A stretch of DNA of 54,991 nt from positions 1-54,991 of the forward strand of contig DATMTS010000113.1 in the NCBI GenBank assembly GCA_035564555.1. The letters run 5' to 3'. The notes under the pieces are model-generated. The model saw only the letters and a program-made list of their open reading frames with translations. It ran no database searches and had not been told where the DNA came from. Origin of the DNA: DATMTS01 sp035564555. Its GTDB lineage: Bacteria; Actinomycetota; Actinomycetes; Actinomycetales; Microbacteriaceae. Below are positions 24,449 to 33,785 of this stretch, piece by piece; the stretch's first letter is position 1; the number at the start of each line of letters is the position of its first letter. The position numbers and the translations under genes were made by a program.

Positions 24449-26890
24449 TCAGCGCTCCGCGACGACCTCGCGGGGGTCCTTGTCGGGCCGCCAACCGCGC
24501 CACCTGGGTTGACGCAGCCGCCCGGCTGAGGTCCACTCGGCGAACTCGACTTCGCCCACCAGAGTGGGCCGCACCCACTGCACGTCCCGCGCATCGGCCT
24601 TGGGAACGTCGGTCAGCGGACTGGTCTTACGTTTCTGACGGTCGAGCACGCGCCGAAGGTCCTCGAGTTCGCGGTCGTCGAAGCCGGTCCCGACCCGGCC
24701 GACGTACCGGAGTCCGCCGTCTTGGTTCACCCCGAGCAGCAACGATCCGACGGTGTCGGCGCGCCGCCCATTGCCCGTGCGCCAGCCCGCTACGACGACT
24801 TCCTGCGTCGCGTGGTGCTTGACCTTGATCCACTGCGACGAGCGCCGGCCCGATACATAGGAGGAGTCGCGGCGCTTGGCCATCACGCCTTCCAGTCGCA
24901 GTTCACGGCTTCGCTTCATGGCGGCCGTCATCGATCCGTGGAACACCGGGGGTACCCGAACTGCGCCCCGCGACCGGTTGGAGACCGTCTGCTCCAACAG
25001 GCTGCGCCGTTCGTCGAGCCCTTGGGAGGTCACGTCCTCGCCGTCGAGGCAGAGGATGTCGAAGAGCATGAAACGCACCGGAGCCGACGACTGCGCGCGT
25101 CTCACATCGGCGGGCCTGGTCAGCTTCATGCGGGTCTGCAGGAGCCCGAAGTCGGGTCGGCCGTCCGGGTCGACGGCGACGATCTCGCCGTCGAGCACGG
25201 CGCTGGCGGCGCCCACCTTGCGCGTCAGTTCGGTCAGCTCGGGATAGCCCGCGGTGAGATCGTTGCCGTTGCGGCTCACCAGCCGAACCGTGTCTTCGTC
25301 GAGATAGGCGAGAGCGCGGATGCCGTCCCACTTCATCTCGAGCGACCACTCGGTGGGTGCGCCGACGTCCTTCTCTTCTCCGAGGGTGGCGAGCATCGGC
25401 GAATACGAACGCGTTCGCGCAGCGCGCGCGGAGCGGGATCCGCCTTCGCCTGCCGACGAGGTCGAGGTGGCCTGGCTCGGCTGCGGATCGGTGTCCAGAC
25501 GCATCCGATGAATCAGCCAATTGTCTTCTGCTCCGCCCAGGCCCGTGTGGATCAGCGCGACCTTCGTCGGTACGCCCAGACCGCCGCCCTGCTGCCCGTG
25601 CAACGTGACGATGACCTCCCGGCCGTCGCGCCACTTCTCCAGCTGGTACTCGCCGTGGTCCCAGATGTCGACATGGCCCGCGCCGTATTCTCCTCGGGGA
25701 ATATCCCCCGAGAAACTGCCGTATTCCAGTGGGTGGTCCTCGGTCTGCACGGCGAGATGGTTCTGCTTGGTGGTTTGCGGCACGCCCTTGGGCAGCGCCC
25801 ACGAGACCAGCACTCCGCCGCGTTCAAGCCGGAAGTCGTAGTGCAGACGTCGCGCAGCGTGTTTCTGGATCACGAAGCTGCGGCCCTCGCCGCCGCCGGA
25901 GACGCGCTCGGGAATGGGCTCGGGAGTCTTGCCGGCATGCCGTTTGCTGCGGTAGGTCGCCAACGGCACCGGTCCGGCGTGTTGCGCCCCGTCGAGCGCG
26001 CCTGCGTCGGCCCGATCCAGGGGATCGCCCTTCTGCTGCACGCGCTTGAGCACCTCGCGGTATTCCAGCTGCCTCAGCGAAGGTGCGGAGAGCTCGCGCC
26101 AGGTGCGCGGGGCCGCTACCGTCGGGCGTGGCCTGCCGCGCAGCGAGTATGGCGCCACGGTCGTCTTCGCGGCGTTGTTCTGGCTCCAGTCGACGAACAC
26201 CTTCCCTCGACGGTCGACCTTCTTCATCGTGCTCAGCACGAGGTCGGGGTGGTCGGCCTCCAGCGCCCTCGCGAGTTCGTGGGCGACCTCCGACACCTGG
26301 TCGGAGGTCTGCCGTGCATCCAGGGGTGCGTAGAGGTGGATGCCTTTGCTTCCGCTGGTCACCGGTACCGGCTCGAGCCCCATGTCCGTCAGGATCTCGC
26401 GCGCGTACTTGGCCACCTCGACGCACTCCGCCAGTCCCACGCCCTCGCCCGGGTCGAGGTCGAGCACCAACCGGTCGGGGTTCTGCCGGCGTCCGTCTGC
26501 GTCGAAGCGCCACTGCGGCACGTGGATCTCCAGCGCGGCGATCTGACCGAGCCACACGAGAGTGGCTTCGTCGTTCACCATCGGATAGACGTTGGTACGG
26601 CTCTTATGCGTGATGGTGTGGCGCGGCACCCAACTCGGCGCCGAGTGGTCGAGATTCTTCTGGAAGAAGACCTCTCCCGGGTGGTCGGCGGTTCCCACCC
26701 CGTTCACCCAGCGCTTCCGGGTCACCGGGCGGTCGTGCGCGTGGCGGATGAGAGCTGGAGCGATCTCGGCGTAATAGGCGAGCACATCGCCCTTCGTGGT
26801 GCCCGTCTCGGGGTAGATCACCTTGTCGAGATTGGTCAGCTTCAATGTTCGGCCGTTGATCGTGACGGTCGTCGATTCCGTCTTCGCCAT
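24449..26890 (-). CDS. ligD: ATP-dependent DNA ligase LigD (POL-PE-LIG)
   Basis: The multifunctional end-processing and sealing enzyme of bacterial non-homologous end joining, 813 residues. Domain order is that of mycobacteria: primase-polymerase (about 15-300, with LVLDLDPGEG, Asp144 and Asp146, and SKGIHLYAPL), 3'-phosphoesterase (about 335-465, with HAARRLHYDFRLE), then ligase (about 495-813, with EMKWDGIRAL, adenylated Lys520, and WIKVKHH). The start at 26890 has AAGGGTC upstream and was chosen over the ATG at 26905. The ku gene is divergent 110 bp away. Confidence 0.97.
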   Translation of the reverse strand: MAKTESTTVTINGRTLKLTNLDKVIYPETGTTKGDVLAYYAEIAPALIRHAHDRPVTRKRWVNGVGTADHPGEVFFQKNLDHSAPSWVPRHTITHKSRTNVYPMVNDEATLVWLGQIAALEIHVPQWRFDADGRRQNPDRLVLDLDPGEGVGLAECVEVAKYAREILTDMGLEPVPVTSGSKGIHLYAPLDARQTSDQVSEVAHELARALEADHPDLVLSTMKKVDRRGKVFVDWSQNNAAKTTVAPYSLRGRPRPTVAAPRTWRELSAPSLRQLEYREVLKRVQQKGDPLDRADAGALDGAQHAGPVPLATYRSKRHAGKTPEPIPERVSGGGEGRSFVIQKHAARRLHYDFRLERGGVLVSWALPKGVPQTTKQNHLAVQTEDHPLEYGSFSGDIPRGEYGAGHVDIWDHGEYQLEKWRDGREVIVTLHGQQGGGLGVPTKVALIHTGLGGAEDNWLIHRMRLDTDPQPSQATSTSSAGEGGSRSARAARTRSYSPMLATLGEEKDVGAPTEWSLEMKWDGIRALAYLDEDTVRLVSRNGNDLTAGYPELTELTRKVGAASAVLDGEIVAVDPDGRPDFGLLQTRMKLTRPADVRRAQSSAPVRFMLFDILCLDGEDVTSQGLDERRSLLEQTVSNRSRGAVRVPPVFHGSMTAAMKRSRELRLEGVMAKRRDSSYVSGRRSSQWIKVKHHATQEVVVAGWRTGNGRRADTVGSLLLGVNQDGGLRYVGRVGTGFDDRELEDLRRVLDRQKRKTSPLTDVPKADARDVQWVRPTLVGEVEFAEWTSAGRLRQPRWRGWRPDKDPREVVAER

Positions 26891-27000
26891 GCGGTGACCC
26901 TTCATCGCGTCGATTTCTGCCGACGTTACTCCGGCCCACGCCCACCGTTGATGGGTTGACAGGGCTGTACGCGGAGGCGGAACCGGTGTGCAATAGAACC

Positions 27001-27957
27001 ATGCGAGCCATCGGGAACCGCGTCATCGCGTTCGGCCTGGTCAACGTGCCGGTGAAGATCTACAGCGCGACGGAGGATCACGACATCCGCCTGCATCAGG
27101 TGCACGACAAGGACGGCGGCCGAATCCACTACGAGCGGCGTTGCGATGTCTGCGGCAAGGTGATTCCCTTCGAGCACATCGACAAGGCGTATGAGGGCGA
27201 GGAGAAGACGGTCATCCTCACAGAAGACGACTTCAAGTCGTTGCCGGTCGAGCACAGCAACGAGATCGCCGTCGTCGAGTTCGTGCCGAGCGACCAGGTC
27301 GACCCGATCATGTTCGACCGCAGCTACTTCCTGCAGCCGGACAAGTCGTCGGCGAAGGCGTACGTGCTGCTGCGACGCACTCTGGAGGAGACCGACCGCA
27401 CCGCGATCGTGCACTTCGATCTTCGGCAGAAGACGCGGCTGGGAGCGTTGCGGGTGCACGACGATGTGCTGATGCTGCAGTCGCTGCTCTGGGACGACGA
27501 GGTGCGCGACGCGGATTTCCCCGAACTGAGGGGCGACATCCGGGTAGCGGCTCAGGAGCTGGAGATGGCCTCCAAGCTGGTGTCGAGCTACGAGAGCGAT
27601 TTCACCCCGGACAAGTTCACCGACGACTATCAGGTGCAACTGAGACAGCTGATCGACGCGAAACTGAAGCAGGGCGACGCCATCGATACGGAGGCGACGT
27701 TCGGCGAGGTGCCGGAGAAGGAGGGCGCCGAGGTCGTCGACCTGATGGAGGCGCTGCGCAGGAGCGTGGAGAAGAACCGCGGCGGCGCCGGCAAACGGCG
27801 CACCGCCGCTTCGCCGTCGAAGTCGGCGGCCGCCTCCGCGGGAAAGTCGGCGAGCAAGTCCTCCCGGAAGTCCACTGCGAAGCCCGCCCGTTCGCGCGCG
27901 GCCGAATCGGCTAAGTCGTCCGGCGAGACCGCCAAGACGAAGAAGAAGGCCGGCTGA
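27001..27957 (+). CDS. ku: Ku protein
   Basis: Ku binds double-strand ends and recruits LigD. The 318-residue protein starts MRAIGNRVIAFGLVNVPVK and has the Ku core with HYERRCDVCGKVIPFEHIDKAYE, DRSYFLQPDKSSAKAY and LLRRTLEETDRTAIVHF. The last 65 residues are a Lys/Ser/Ala-rich tail, as in actinobacterial Ku proteins that contact DNA and ligase. No Shine-Dalgarno sequence lies within 20 bases of the ATG, so the message may be leaderless. A TTG at 26956 inside a TTGACA was rejected as a start. Confidence 0.97.
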   Translation: MRAIGNRVIAFGLVNVPVKIYSATEDHDIRLHQVHDKDGGRIHYERRCDVCGKVIPFEHIDKAYEGEEKTVILTEDDFKSLPVEHSNEIAVVEFVPSDQVDPIMFDRSYFLQPDKSSAKAYVLLRRTLEETDRTAIVHFDLRQKTRLGALRVHDDVLMLQSLLWDDEVRDADFPELRGDIRVAAQELEMASKLVSSYESDFTPDKFTDDYQVQLRQLIDAKLKQGDAIDTEATFGEVPEKEGAEVVDLMEALRRSVEKNRGGAGKRRTAASPSKSAAASAGKSASKSSRKSTAKPARSRAAESAKSSGETAKTKKKAG

Positions 27958-28013
27958 GCCCCTATTTCGCGTTGCCGCCTGGATCGCGCTGCACCTATTT
28001 CCGGCCGCCGCAC

Positions 28014-28046
28014 GGCCTTGACACCGCGGGTGCGTCGATCTAAAAC
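28014..28046 (+). promoter_or_regulatory. promoter with GGCCTTGACAC element, leaderless transcript
   Basis: TTGACA (28018-28023), 17-bp spacer, TAAAAC (28041-28046). The GTG start codon follows after seven bases, the spacing expected if transcription begins at the start codon. Confidence 0.75.
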
Positions 28047-28053
28047 AGGCCTG

Positions 28054-29160
28054 GTGGCTCACTCATCCTCGGATCCCCTGATCGATGCGATCGAAGCACG
28101 CGTCTACACCGTGCCGACCGATCAGCCGGAGGCCGACGGCACCATCGCCTGGGACTCCACGACGATGGTTCTGGTCCGGGCGCGATCGGGGACGGTCGTC
28201 GGAACGGGATGGACCTACGGCGCGGCTCAGTGCGCTCCGATGGTGACCGGTGTCCTGGCTCCACTGCTGATCGGCCGCAACGCGCTCGACGACAACTTCG
28301 AGGCGATGGTCGTCGCCGTGCGCAACAGCGGCCGGCAGGGCGCGATCGGCTACGCGATCTCGGCCGTCGACATCGCACTCTGGGATCTGAAGGCGAGGCT
28401 GCTCGCGGTGCCGCTGCACCGCCTGCTCGGCGCCGTGCGCGATGAGGTACCGGTGTACGGCAGCGGCGGCTTCACGACATATTCTCCGCAGCGACTGGCC
28501 GAACAGTTGGGCGGTTGGGTGCACGAGCAGCACATCCCGAGGGTGAAGATCAAGATCGGCGAATCGTGGGGACACGACACCGCGCGCGACCTGGACAGGA
28601 TGCACCAGGCCCGGCAGATCATCGGCGGTGACGCGGAGCTCTTCGTCGACGCGAACGGCGGGTACACGCGCAAGCAGGCGATCCGGTTGGCGCATCGGGC
28701 CGCCGAACTCGACGTGCACTGGTTCGAAGAGCCGGTCTCCTCCGACGACCTCGACGGCCTGCGTGAGGTGCGCGATGCGGTGGATGCCGATGTCGCGGCG
28801 GGGGAGTACGGCTTCGACCTCACCTACTTCAGGCGCATGTGCCAGGCCCAGTCGGTGGATTGTCTGCAGGTGGATGCCACTCGCTGCGGTGGGATCACGG
28901 AGTGGCTGCGCGCGGCCGCGGTCGCGGCGTCGTTCGGGCTGCAGGTCTCCGGGCATTGCGCCCCGCATGTGCACGTGCACGCAGCGGCCGCCACCGCCAA
29001 CCTTCGGCATCTCGAGTGGTTCCACGACCATGTGCGCATCGAGAGCCTGTTCTTCGATGGTGCCCTGGATGCCGACGGCGGCGTGCTGCGCCCGCGCTCG
29101 GATCCTGGTAACGGGCTGATCCTGCGCGAGGCGGATGCTGAGCCGTTCCGGGTCGGCTGA
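28054..29160 (+). CDS. enolase-superfamily (mandelate racemase/muconate cycloisomerase-like) enzyme
   Basis: A 368-residue metal-dependent enzyme that abstracts a proton alpha to a carboxylate. Catalytic elements: RVKIKIGESWG (KxK), Asp in FVDANGGYTR, Glu in HWFEEPVSSDDLDGL, Glu in AAGEYGFDL, and His in VSGHCAPHVHVH. The substrate is not clear; many members act on acid sugars. The GTG start lies seven bases after a consensus -10 and has no Shine-Dalgarno sequence, so the message is probably leaderless. The frame also extends to a TTG at 28018, which is the -35 box. Confidence 0.88.
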   Translation: MAHSSSDPLIDAIEARVYTVPTDQPEADGTIAWDSTTMVLVRARSGTVVGTGWTYGAAQCAPMVTGVLAPLLIGRNALDDNFEAMVVAVRNSGRQGAIGYAISAVDIALWDLKARLLAVPLHRLLGAVRDEVPVYGSGGFTTYSPQRLAEQLGGWVHEQHIPRVKIKIGESWGHDTARDLDRMHQARQIIGGDAELFVDANGGYTRKQAIRLAHRAAELDVHWFEEPVSSDDLDGLREVRDAVDADVAAGEYGFDLTYFRRMCQAQSVDCLQVDATRCGGITEWLRAAAVAASFGLQVSGHCAPHVHVHAAAATANLRHLEWFHDHVRIESLFFDGALDADGGVLRPRSDPGNGLILREADAEPFRVG

Positions 29161-29191
29161 AAGCTGCCGCTCGCAACGCTCCGGCACCCGC

Positions 29192-32100
29192 TCAGACGCG
29201 TTCCCGGTACAGGATGCGGTGCCTCGGCAGGTGCTGGTCGGGTCCCGGTCGGGCGCTAGCGGCGCGTTCCGGCAGGTCGCCGAGCGGGGTTCCGGAGATG
29301 CCGGCCGCCAGCAACTCGGCGAGATGCATCGCCGTTCGTCCTTCGCCGGCCTGCTCGACCTGAGTGCGGCAGCTGAACCCGTCGGCCAAGATGACGTCGG
29401 CCGGCGCGGCGCCGCGCACCGCGGGAAGCAGGGCGTGCTCGGCGACGGCGAGCGAGACATCCAGATGCCCGGCCTCGAAGCCGAAGTTTCCGGCGAGACC
29501 GCAACAGCCCTCAAGACTCGTCGCGCGGATGTCCGCCCGTGCCATCACTCGCTCGTCGGCGGCGACGCCGAGCACCGCGTGCTGATGGCAGTGCGGTTGC
29601 ACGACGGCGGTCTTGCCGATCGTGGGCGGGGTCCAGTCGTCGGTCCCGTCGAGCAACTCGGCGAGGGTGACGGTGCGCCGACGTACCAGGTCGATGTCGG
29701 AGTCGCCCGCGACCAGTTCCGGGGCGTCGGAGCGGAACACGGCCGCGCAGCTGGGCTCGAGCACCACCATCGGTGTTCCGGTGCGCAGCGCGGGCCTCAG
29801 CCGGGCGGCCGTGCGTTTCAGGATGCGGCGGGCTGCCGTCAGTTGGCCGGTGGAGATCCAGGTCAGTGCGCAGCACAGGCCGCCGGGCGGAACCAGCACG
29901 CGGTAGCCGGCATCCTCGAGCACCGCAACGGCGGCATCCGCCACGGCGGGGTGGAAGTTGTTCGTGAATGTGTCCGGCCACAACAGCACGTCGCCGTGCC
30001 GAGCGGGCGGCCTGGGCGCGGTCGAACGGAAGCCGTCGGTGAATCGCTTCGTCGCGAACCGCGGAACGGGCCGGTCGGGTTCGATTCCGGCGAGGCGTTT
30101 GCCCAGCCGTGAGACGCCCGGCGTGTGGGTGAGCGCGTTCACCGCGCCGGGCGCGAGGTGCGCCAGACGCGCCCAGAGGGGCAGCAGGCCCATGGTGTAG
30201 TGCGATGCCGGCCGCAGCCGACCGGCGTAGTGGTGGGAGAGGAACTCCGCCTTGTAGGTCGCCATGTCCACGTCGACCGGGCAGTCGCTCTTGCATCCCT
30301 TGCACGCCAGGCACAGGTCGAGGGCGTCGTGCACGTGAGTCGAGCGCCAGCCGTCGGTGATCGGGCCGTCCCGGTATCGGCCCTGCAGCATCTCGAAGAG
30401 CAACCGCGCCCTGCCGCGCGTGGAGTGCTCCTCTTCGCCGGTGGCCCGGTACGAGGGACACATCACGTCTCCGGTGTGACTGCGGCAATTGCCCACTCCC
30501 ACGCAGCGCAACGCCGCGTGCGCGAAGTCTCCGCCGTCTTGCGGGTAGCTGAAGTTCAGCTTCACGTCGATCCTCGGGTCGTAGCCGACGCCGAGCCGCA
30601 GATCTTCAGTGGGGGAGTGCGGACGCACGACCTTCCCCGGGTTCATCCGGTTGCCCGGGTCGAACAGGTCCTTCAGCTCTTCGAACGCTCGCACCACGCG
30701 ATCGCCGAACATGATCGGCAGCAGCCCGCCACGCGCCTGGCCGTCACCGTGTTCGCCGGAAAGCGACCCGCCGTAGGAGACGACCAGGTGCGCCGCCGCC
30801 TCGATGAAGCGGGCGTAGTGGGCGATTCCCTCTGCTGTCGTGAGGTCGAATGGAATCCGGCAGTGGATGCAGCCGTGTCCGAAGTGGCCGTACCGTGCCA
30901 CATCGTGGTAGTCGAACTCGTCAAGCAGCCGGCCGAAGTCGCGTAGATAGTCACCGAGCAGGTCGGGCGGCACGGCGGCATCCTCCCATCCTGCCCACGC
31001 ATCCGGCCGGCCGGTGCGCAATGCTGCGGCACCGAGGCCGGCCTCGCGCACCCGCATGATCTTGCGCTGCTGCTCCGGGTCCCCGAAGACCCGGCTGACG
31101 GGCGCATCCGGCCGCCCGGCGACCTCTTCGGCCAGCCGCTGCGCCCGGTCGCGGGCTTCCCGCGCGTCCTCGCCCGGCAGTTCGACGATCAGCCACCCTT
31201 TGCCCTCGGGAAGCCAGCCGATGGCATCCGAGTTGTCGTGCGCGACCTGCTCGTTCGAGACCAGCGTGTCGTCCATGCCCTCGATGATCAGCGGATCGAA
31301 TCGAGCCATCCTCGGCGCGTCGTCCGCGGCGTCCTCGATGCTCGGGTACCCGAGCACGACGAGGCTGCTCGCGGCGGGTTTCGGCACCAGAGCGAGCTCA
31401 GCCCGCAGCACCGTGACGAGCGTGGCCTCCGATCCGATCAGGGCGCGCGCCACATCGAACCCGTTCTCGGGCAGCAGCGCGTCGATCGCGTAGCCGGAGA
31501 CGCGACGCGGGATGTCGGGGAAGACTCGGCGCACGTCGGCCGCGTAGCGCTCCGCCAGTTGCCGCATTCCCCGGTACAGTTCGGCCGTCCTGCCCCCGGC
31601 GGCGATGATCCTGCTGAACTCCGCCTCGGTCGTCGGGCCCACCCAGATGCGCTCGCCGTCGTAGGTGAGGATCTCGATGCGGCGCACGTTGTCGCCGGTC
31701 TTGCCGAACGCCTGCGCCGACGAGCCGCACGAGTTGTTGCCGATCATCCCGCCGATCGTGCAATGCGAGTGCGTCGCCGGCTTCGGGCCGAACATCAGGC
31801 CCACGGATGCCAGCGCCCGGTTGAGGTCGTCGAGCACGAGTCCGGGTTCGACGACGGCCGTGCGTGCGGAGGCATCCACCGACACGATGCGGTTGCAGTA
31901 CTTGGACCAGTCGATGATGACGGCCTCGTTGCAGCATTCGCCGGCGAGGCTGGTGCCTCCGCCCCGGCTGAGCACCGGCACCTGCAGGTCGTGGCACACG
32001 GCCACGGTCGCCACTCCCGCTTCGATCGTGCGCGGCAGTACGACAGCGATCGGCACCTGACGGTAGTTCGAGGCGTCCGTGGAGTACGCCGCCCGGGAGC

Positions 32101-32218
32101 CTGCGTCGAACCGCACTTCACCATCGACGCGTGTCTCGAGTTGCTCTGCGAGGGCCCTGATGTCGAATCCGCCGGAGGTGATGCGCGAACGCGGTGCTGG
32201 AAGGGAGGCGGTGGTCAC
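29192..32218 (-). CDS. FAD-binding and Fe-S-binding oxidoreductase (D-lactate dehydrogenase/GlpC-like fusion)
   Basis: A protein of about 1008 residues. The N-terminal FAD-binding type 4 domain has VPVLSRGGGTSLAGECCN and a GNNSCGSSA loop; an FAD-linked oxidase C-terminal domain follows with DYHDVARYGHFGHGCIHCR. Then come a 4Fe-4S part with CLACKGCKSDCPVDVDMATYK and two cysteine-rich CCG-type domains (GGLCCALTW and EGCCGLAGNFGFEAG). Such fusions oxidise D-lactate or 2-hydroxyacids and pass electrons to the respiratory chain. The GTG at 32218 is the chosen start; the frame stays open to 32347 through tandem repeats, and the true start is uncertain. Confidence 0.87.
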   Translation of the reverse strand: MTTASLPAPRSRITSGGFDIRALAEQLETRVDGEVRFDAGSRAAYSTDASNYRQVPIAVVLPRTIEAGVATVAVCHDLQVPVLSRGGGTSLAGECCNEAVIIDWSKYCNRIVSVDASARTAVVEPGLVLDDLNRALASVGLMFGPKPATHSHCTIGGMIGNNSCGSSAQAFGKTGDNVRRIEILTYDGERIWVGPTTEAEFSRIIAAGGRTAELYRGMRQLAERYAADVRRVFPDIPRRVSGYAIDALLPENGFDVARALIGSEATLVTVLRAELALVPKPAASSLVVLGYPSIEDAADDAPRMARFDPLIIEGMDDTLVSNEQVAHDNSDAIGWLPEGKGWLIVELPGEDAREARDRAQRLAEEVAGRPDAPVSRVFGDPEQQRKIMRVREAGLGAAALRTGRPDAWAGWEDAAVPPDLLGDYLRDFGRLLDEFDYHDVARYGHFGHGCIHCRIPFDLTTAEGIAHYARFIEAAAHLVVSYGGSLSGEHGDGQARGGLLPIMFGDRVVRAFEELKDLFDPGNRMNPGKVVRPHSPTEDLRLGVGYDPRIDVKLNFSYPQDGGDFAHAALRCVGVGNCRSHTGDVMCPSYRATGEEEHSTRGRARLLFEMLQGRYRDGPITDGWRSTHVHDALDLCLACKGCKSDCPVDVDMATYKAEFLSHHYAGRLRPASHYTMGLLPLWARLAHLAPGAVNALTHTPGVSRLGKRLAGIEPDRPVPRFATKRFTDGFRSTAPRPPARHGDVLLWPDTFTNNFHPAVADAAVAVLEDAGYRVLVPPGGLCCALTWISTGQLTAARRILKRTAARLRPALRTGTPMVVLEPSCAAVFRSDAPELVAGDSDIDLVRRRTVTLAELLDGTDDWTPPTIGKTAVVQPHCHQHAVLGVAADERVMARADIRATSLEGCCGLAGNFGFEAGHLDVSLAVAEHALLPAVRGAAPADVILADGFSCRTQVEQAGEGRTAMHLAELLAAGISGTPLGDLPERAASARPGPDQHLPRHRILYRERV

Positions 32219-32233
32219 GAGCCGGTCCGGGTT

Positions 32234-32278
32234 CCTGGAGTGATCGGTCCTGGAGTCATCGGTCCTGGAGTCATCGCC
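32234..32278. repeat. three tandem 15-bp repeats
   Basis: TCCTGGAGTSATCGG occurs three times in a row, the first copy with G and the others with C at the variable site; the last copy differs in its final base. On the minus strand each copy carries CCAGGA. The repeats lie just before the start chosen for the FAD/Fe-S gene. Confidence 0.75.
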
Positions 32279-32335
32279 GACCTGGCCCTTCCCGACATGC
32301 TCGAGACGGTACGCCGCCGCGCCCGGCGCCCTCAA

Positions 32336-32397
32336 GGCCCTTGACAACTCCGGCAGCCGCCACGTGCCCCTCCGAAGGGGCCGACCGTGTCAAGGGC
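32336..32397. promoter_or_regulatory. paired inverted GCCCTTGACA elements between divergent genes
   Basis: GCCCTTGACA (32337-32346) and TGTCAAGGGC (32388-32397) form a perfect 10-base inverted repeat. A small hairpin, CCCCT/AGGGG (32367-32380), lies between them. Neither TTGACA has a clear -10 at 17 bp, so an operator is as likely as two promoters. Confidence 0.5.
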
Positions 32398-32504
32398 TCG
32401 CCTTCGCCTCGGGAAGCGGGTAGACCGGTCGTCTGTGCATCCGGCGCGTCCCTGTGTGTCTCGGCGCATTGCACGAGGCGGTAACCGGAAGGAGACGGAA
32501 CCTG

Positions 32505-32975
32505 ATGAAAGCGACGACGCTGTTCGAGGAGAACGGCCTGCGCACGTTCGCGCTCGTGCTCGACCCTGGTGATGACGCGTTCGCCGAGATCACCTCGTTC
32601 GCGGCGGCCCACGCGGTGACCGGGGCGAGTCTGACGGCGATCGGCGCCTGTCGGCAGGTGACGATCGGATACTTCGACCCCGAGATCAATGAGTACCGCA
32701 GCACGCACTTCGGCGAACAGCTCGAGGTGCTCTCGCTGATCGGAGACATCGCGACCAAGGACGGTCGCCCGCAGTTGCACGCTCACGTCGTGCTGGGACG
32801 CAAGGATTCGTCGGCCATCGGCGGGCACCTGGAGCACGCCGAGGTGTTTCCCACGATGGAGGTCGTGCTCACCGAGACTCCCGCCCACCTGCGCAAGCGC
32901 ATCGACCCGCAGACCGGACTCGCGCTGATCTCGGTTCCCGACAGCGAAGGCGCCGGCGGCGAAGGCGAGGCCTGA
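32505..32975 (+). CDS. PPC domain (DUF296) protein, possible DNA-binding protein
   Basis: A single PPC/DUF296 domain of 156 residues. It has RTFALVLDPGDDAFAEITSFA, VTGASLTAIGACRQVTIGYF and the metal-binding type segment LHAHVVLGRKDSSAIGGHL. In plants the domain joins AT-hook proteins; in bacteria its role is unknown. The start at 32505 is 10 bases after AAGGAG. It faces the FAD/Fe-S gene across a region with inverted TTGACA elements. Confidence 0.92.
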   Translation: MKATTLFEENGLRTFALVLDPGDDAFAEITSFAAAHAVTGASLTAIGACRQVTIGYFDPEINEYRSTHFGEQLEVLSLIGDIATKDGRPQLHAHVVLGRKDSSAIGGHLEHAEVFPTMEVVLTETPAHLRKRIDPQTGLALISVPDSEGAGGEGEA

Positions 32976-32981
32976 TCCCGT

Positions 32982-33635
32982 TCAGCCCAGGCCGGCGACG
33001 ATATTGACCGCCGCCGCCAGGATGACGGCTCCGAAGACGTAGGACAGGATCGCGTGTCGCAGCACCGCGGATCGCACGACGCTGGAATGGATGTTGGTGT
33101 CGGAGACCTGGAACGTCATGCCTACGGTGAATGCGAAGTACGCGAAATCGACGTAACGCGGTGGCCGGGACTGGTTGAAGTCCACCGGCAGTTCGTCGTC
33201 GTCGGCGAAATACAGCACCGCGTAGCGCAACGTGTACAGCGTGTGCACGAACGCCCAGGAGAGCACGACGCTCACGATGCCCAGGGCGGCGAGCAAGCTC
33301 CTGCCGGCGTTGTCCGAAGATCGCGCCTGGCTGAAGACGAAGAACAGGTCGACGAGGCTGGCGAGGCTGGCCAGCAGCAGCAGCGTGTCGCTCGTGGTGC
33401 GGTCCGGGTCTTCATGCGACGCCTGCTGTCGAGTGCGCTCGGCGTCGGAACGCCCGACCGAGAGCCATGTCCACACGACGAACACCAGGCACGCCACGGC
33501 CCAGCCGACGATCGGTGCGTACGGCCACTGCCCGAATGCGCCGACCGCGAGCGCGGCGAGGATTCCGACGACGACCATCGTCGCGACGCGGGCCCGGGAT
33601 CTGGTGTTCTTGCGCGGTTTCGATTCGCCGTCCAT
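32982..33635 (-). CDS. DUF1345 family membrane protein
   Basis: A 217-residue protein with about five membrane segments, including VATMVVVGILAALAVGAF and AILSYVFGAVILAAAVNIV, and the DUF1345 signature FVHTLYTLRYAVLYF followed by RYVDFAYFAFTVGMTFQVSD. The function is unknown. It has no Shine-Dalgarno site; the ATG lies 36 bases after the first base of a minus-strand TTGACA, the same geometry as the leaderless enolase-family gene. Confidence 0.9.
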   Translation of the reverse strand: MDGESKPRKNTRSRARVATMVVVGILAALAVGAFGQWPYAPIVGWAVACLVFVVWTWLSVGRSDAERTRQQASHEDPDRTTSDTLLLLASLASLVDLFFVFSQARSSDNAGRSLLAALGIVSVVLSWAFVHTLYTLRYAVLYFADDDELPVDFNQSRPPRYVDFAYFAFTVGMTFQVSDTNIHSSVVRSAVLRHAILSYVFGAVILAAAVNIVAGLG

Positions 33636-33664
33636 GCTTCACGGTGCACCCGCACCGCCATCCG

Positions 33665-33704
33665 GTGTCAAGGCCTTGGTGGCGGCCGGCCGCCTTGGTA
33701 GCGT
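33665..33704 (+). promoter_or_regulatory. divergent promoter region with GGCCTTGACAC element
   Basis: Plus strand: TTGGTG (33676-33681), 17 bp, TAGCGT (33699-33704), serving the DUF6328 gene. Abutting it is GTGTCAAGGCC (33665-33675), a perfect reverse copy of the recurrent element, oriented toward the DUF1345 gene. GGCGGCCGGCCGCC (33681-33694) is an internal palindrome. Confidence 0.6.
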
Positions 33705-33785
33705 TCCCCGACAGAACGTCGTCGCCGCGACGGGGGGTGCACCGGGCCGGCGTCATCGGTATGCCTGGGTTGAACGGAGGGCTGG

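Noticed and set aside
26956..26961. TTGACA upstream of ku as a standard -35
   Set aside because: No acceptable -10 is found 16-19 bp downstream, so I did not list it as a promoter.
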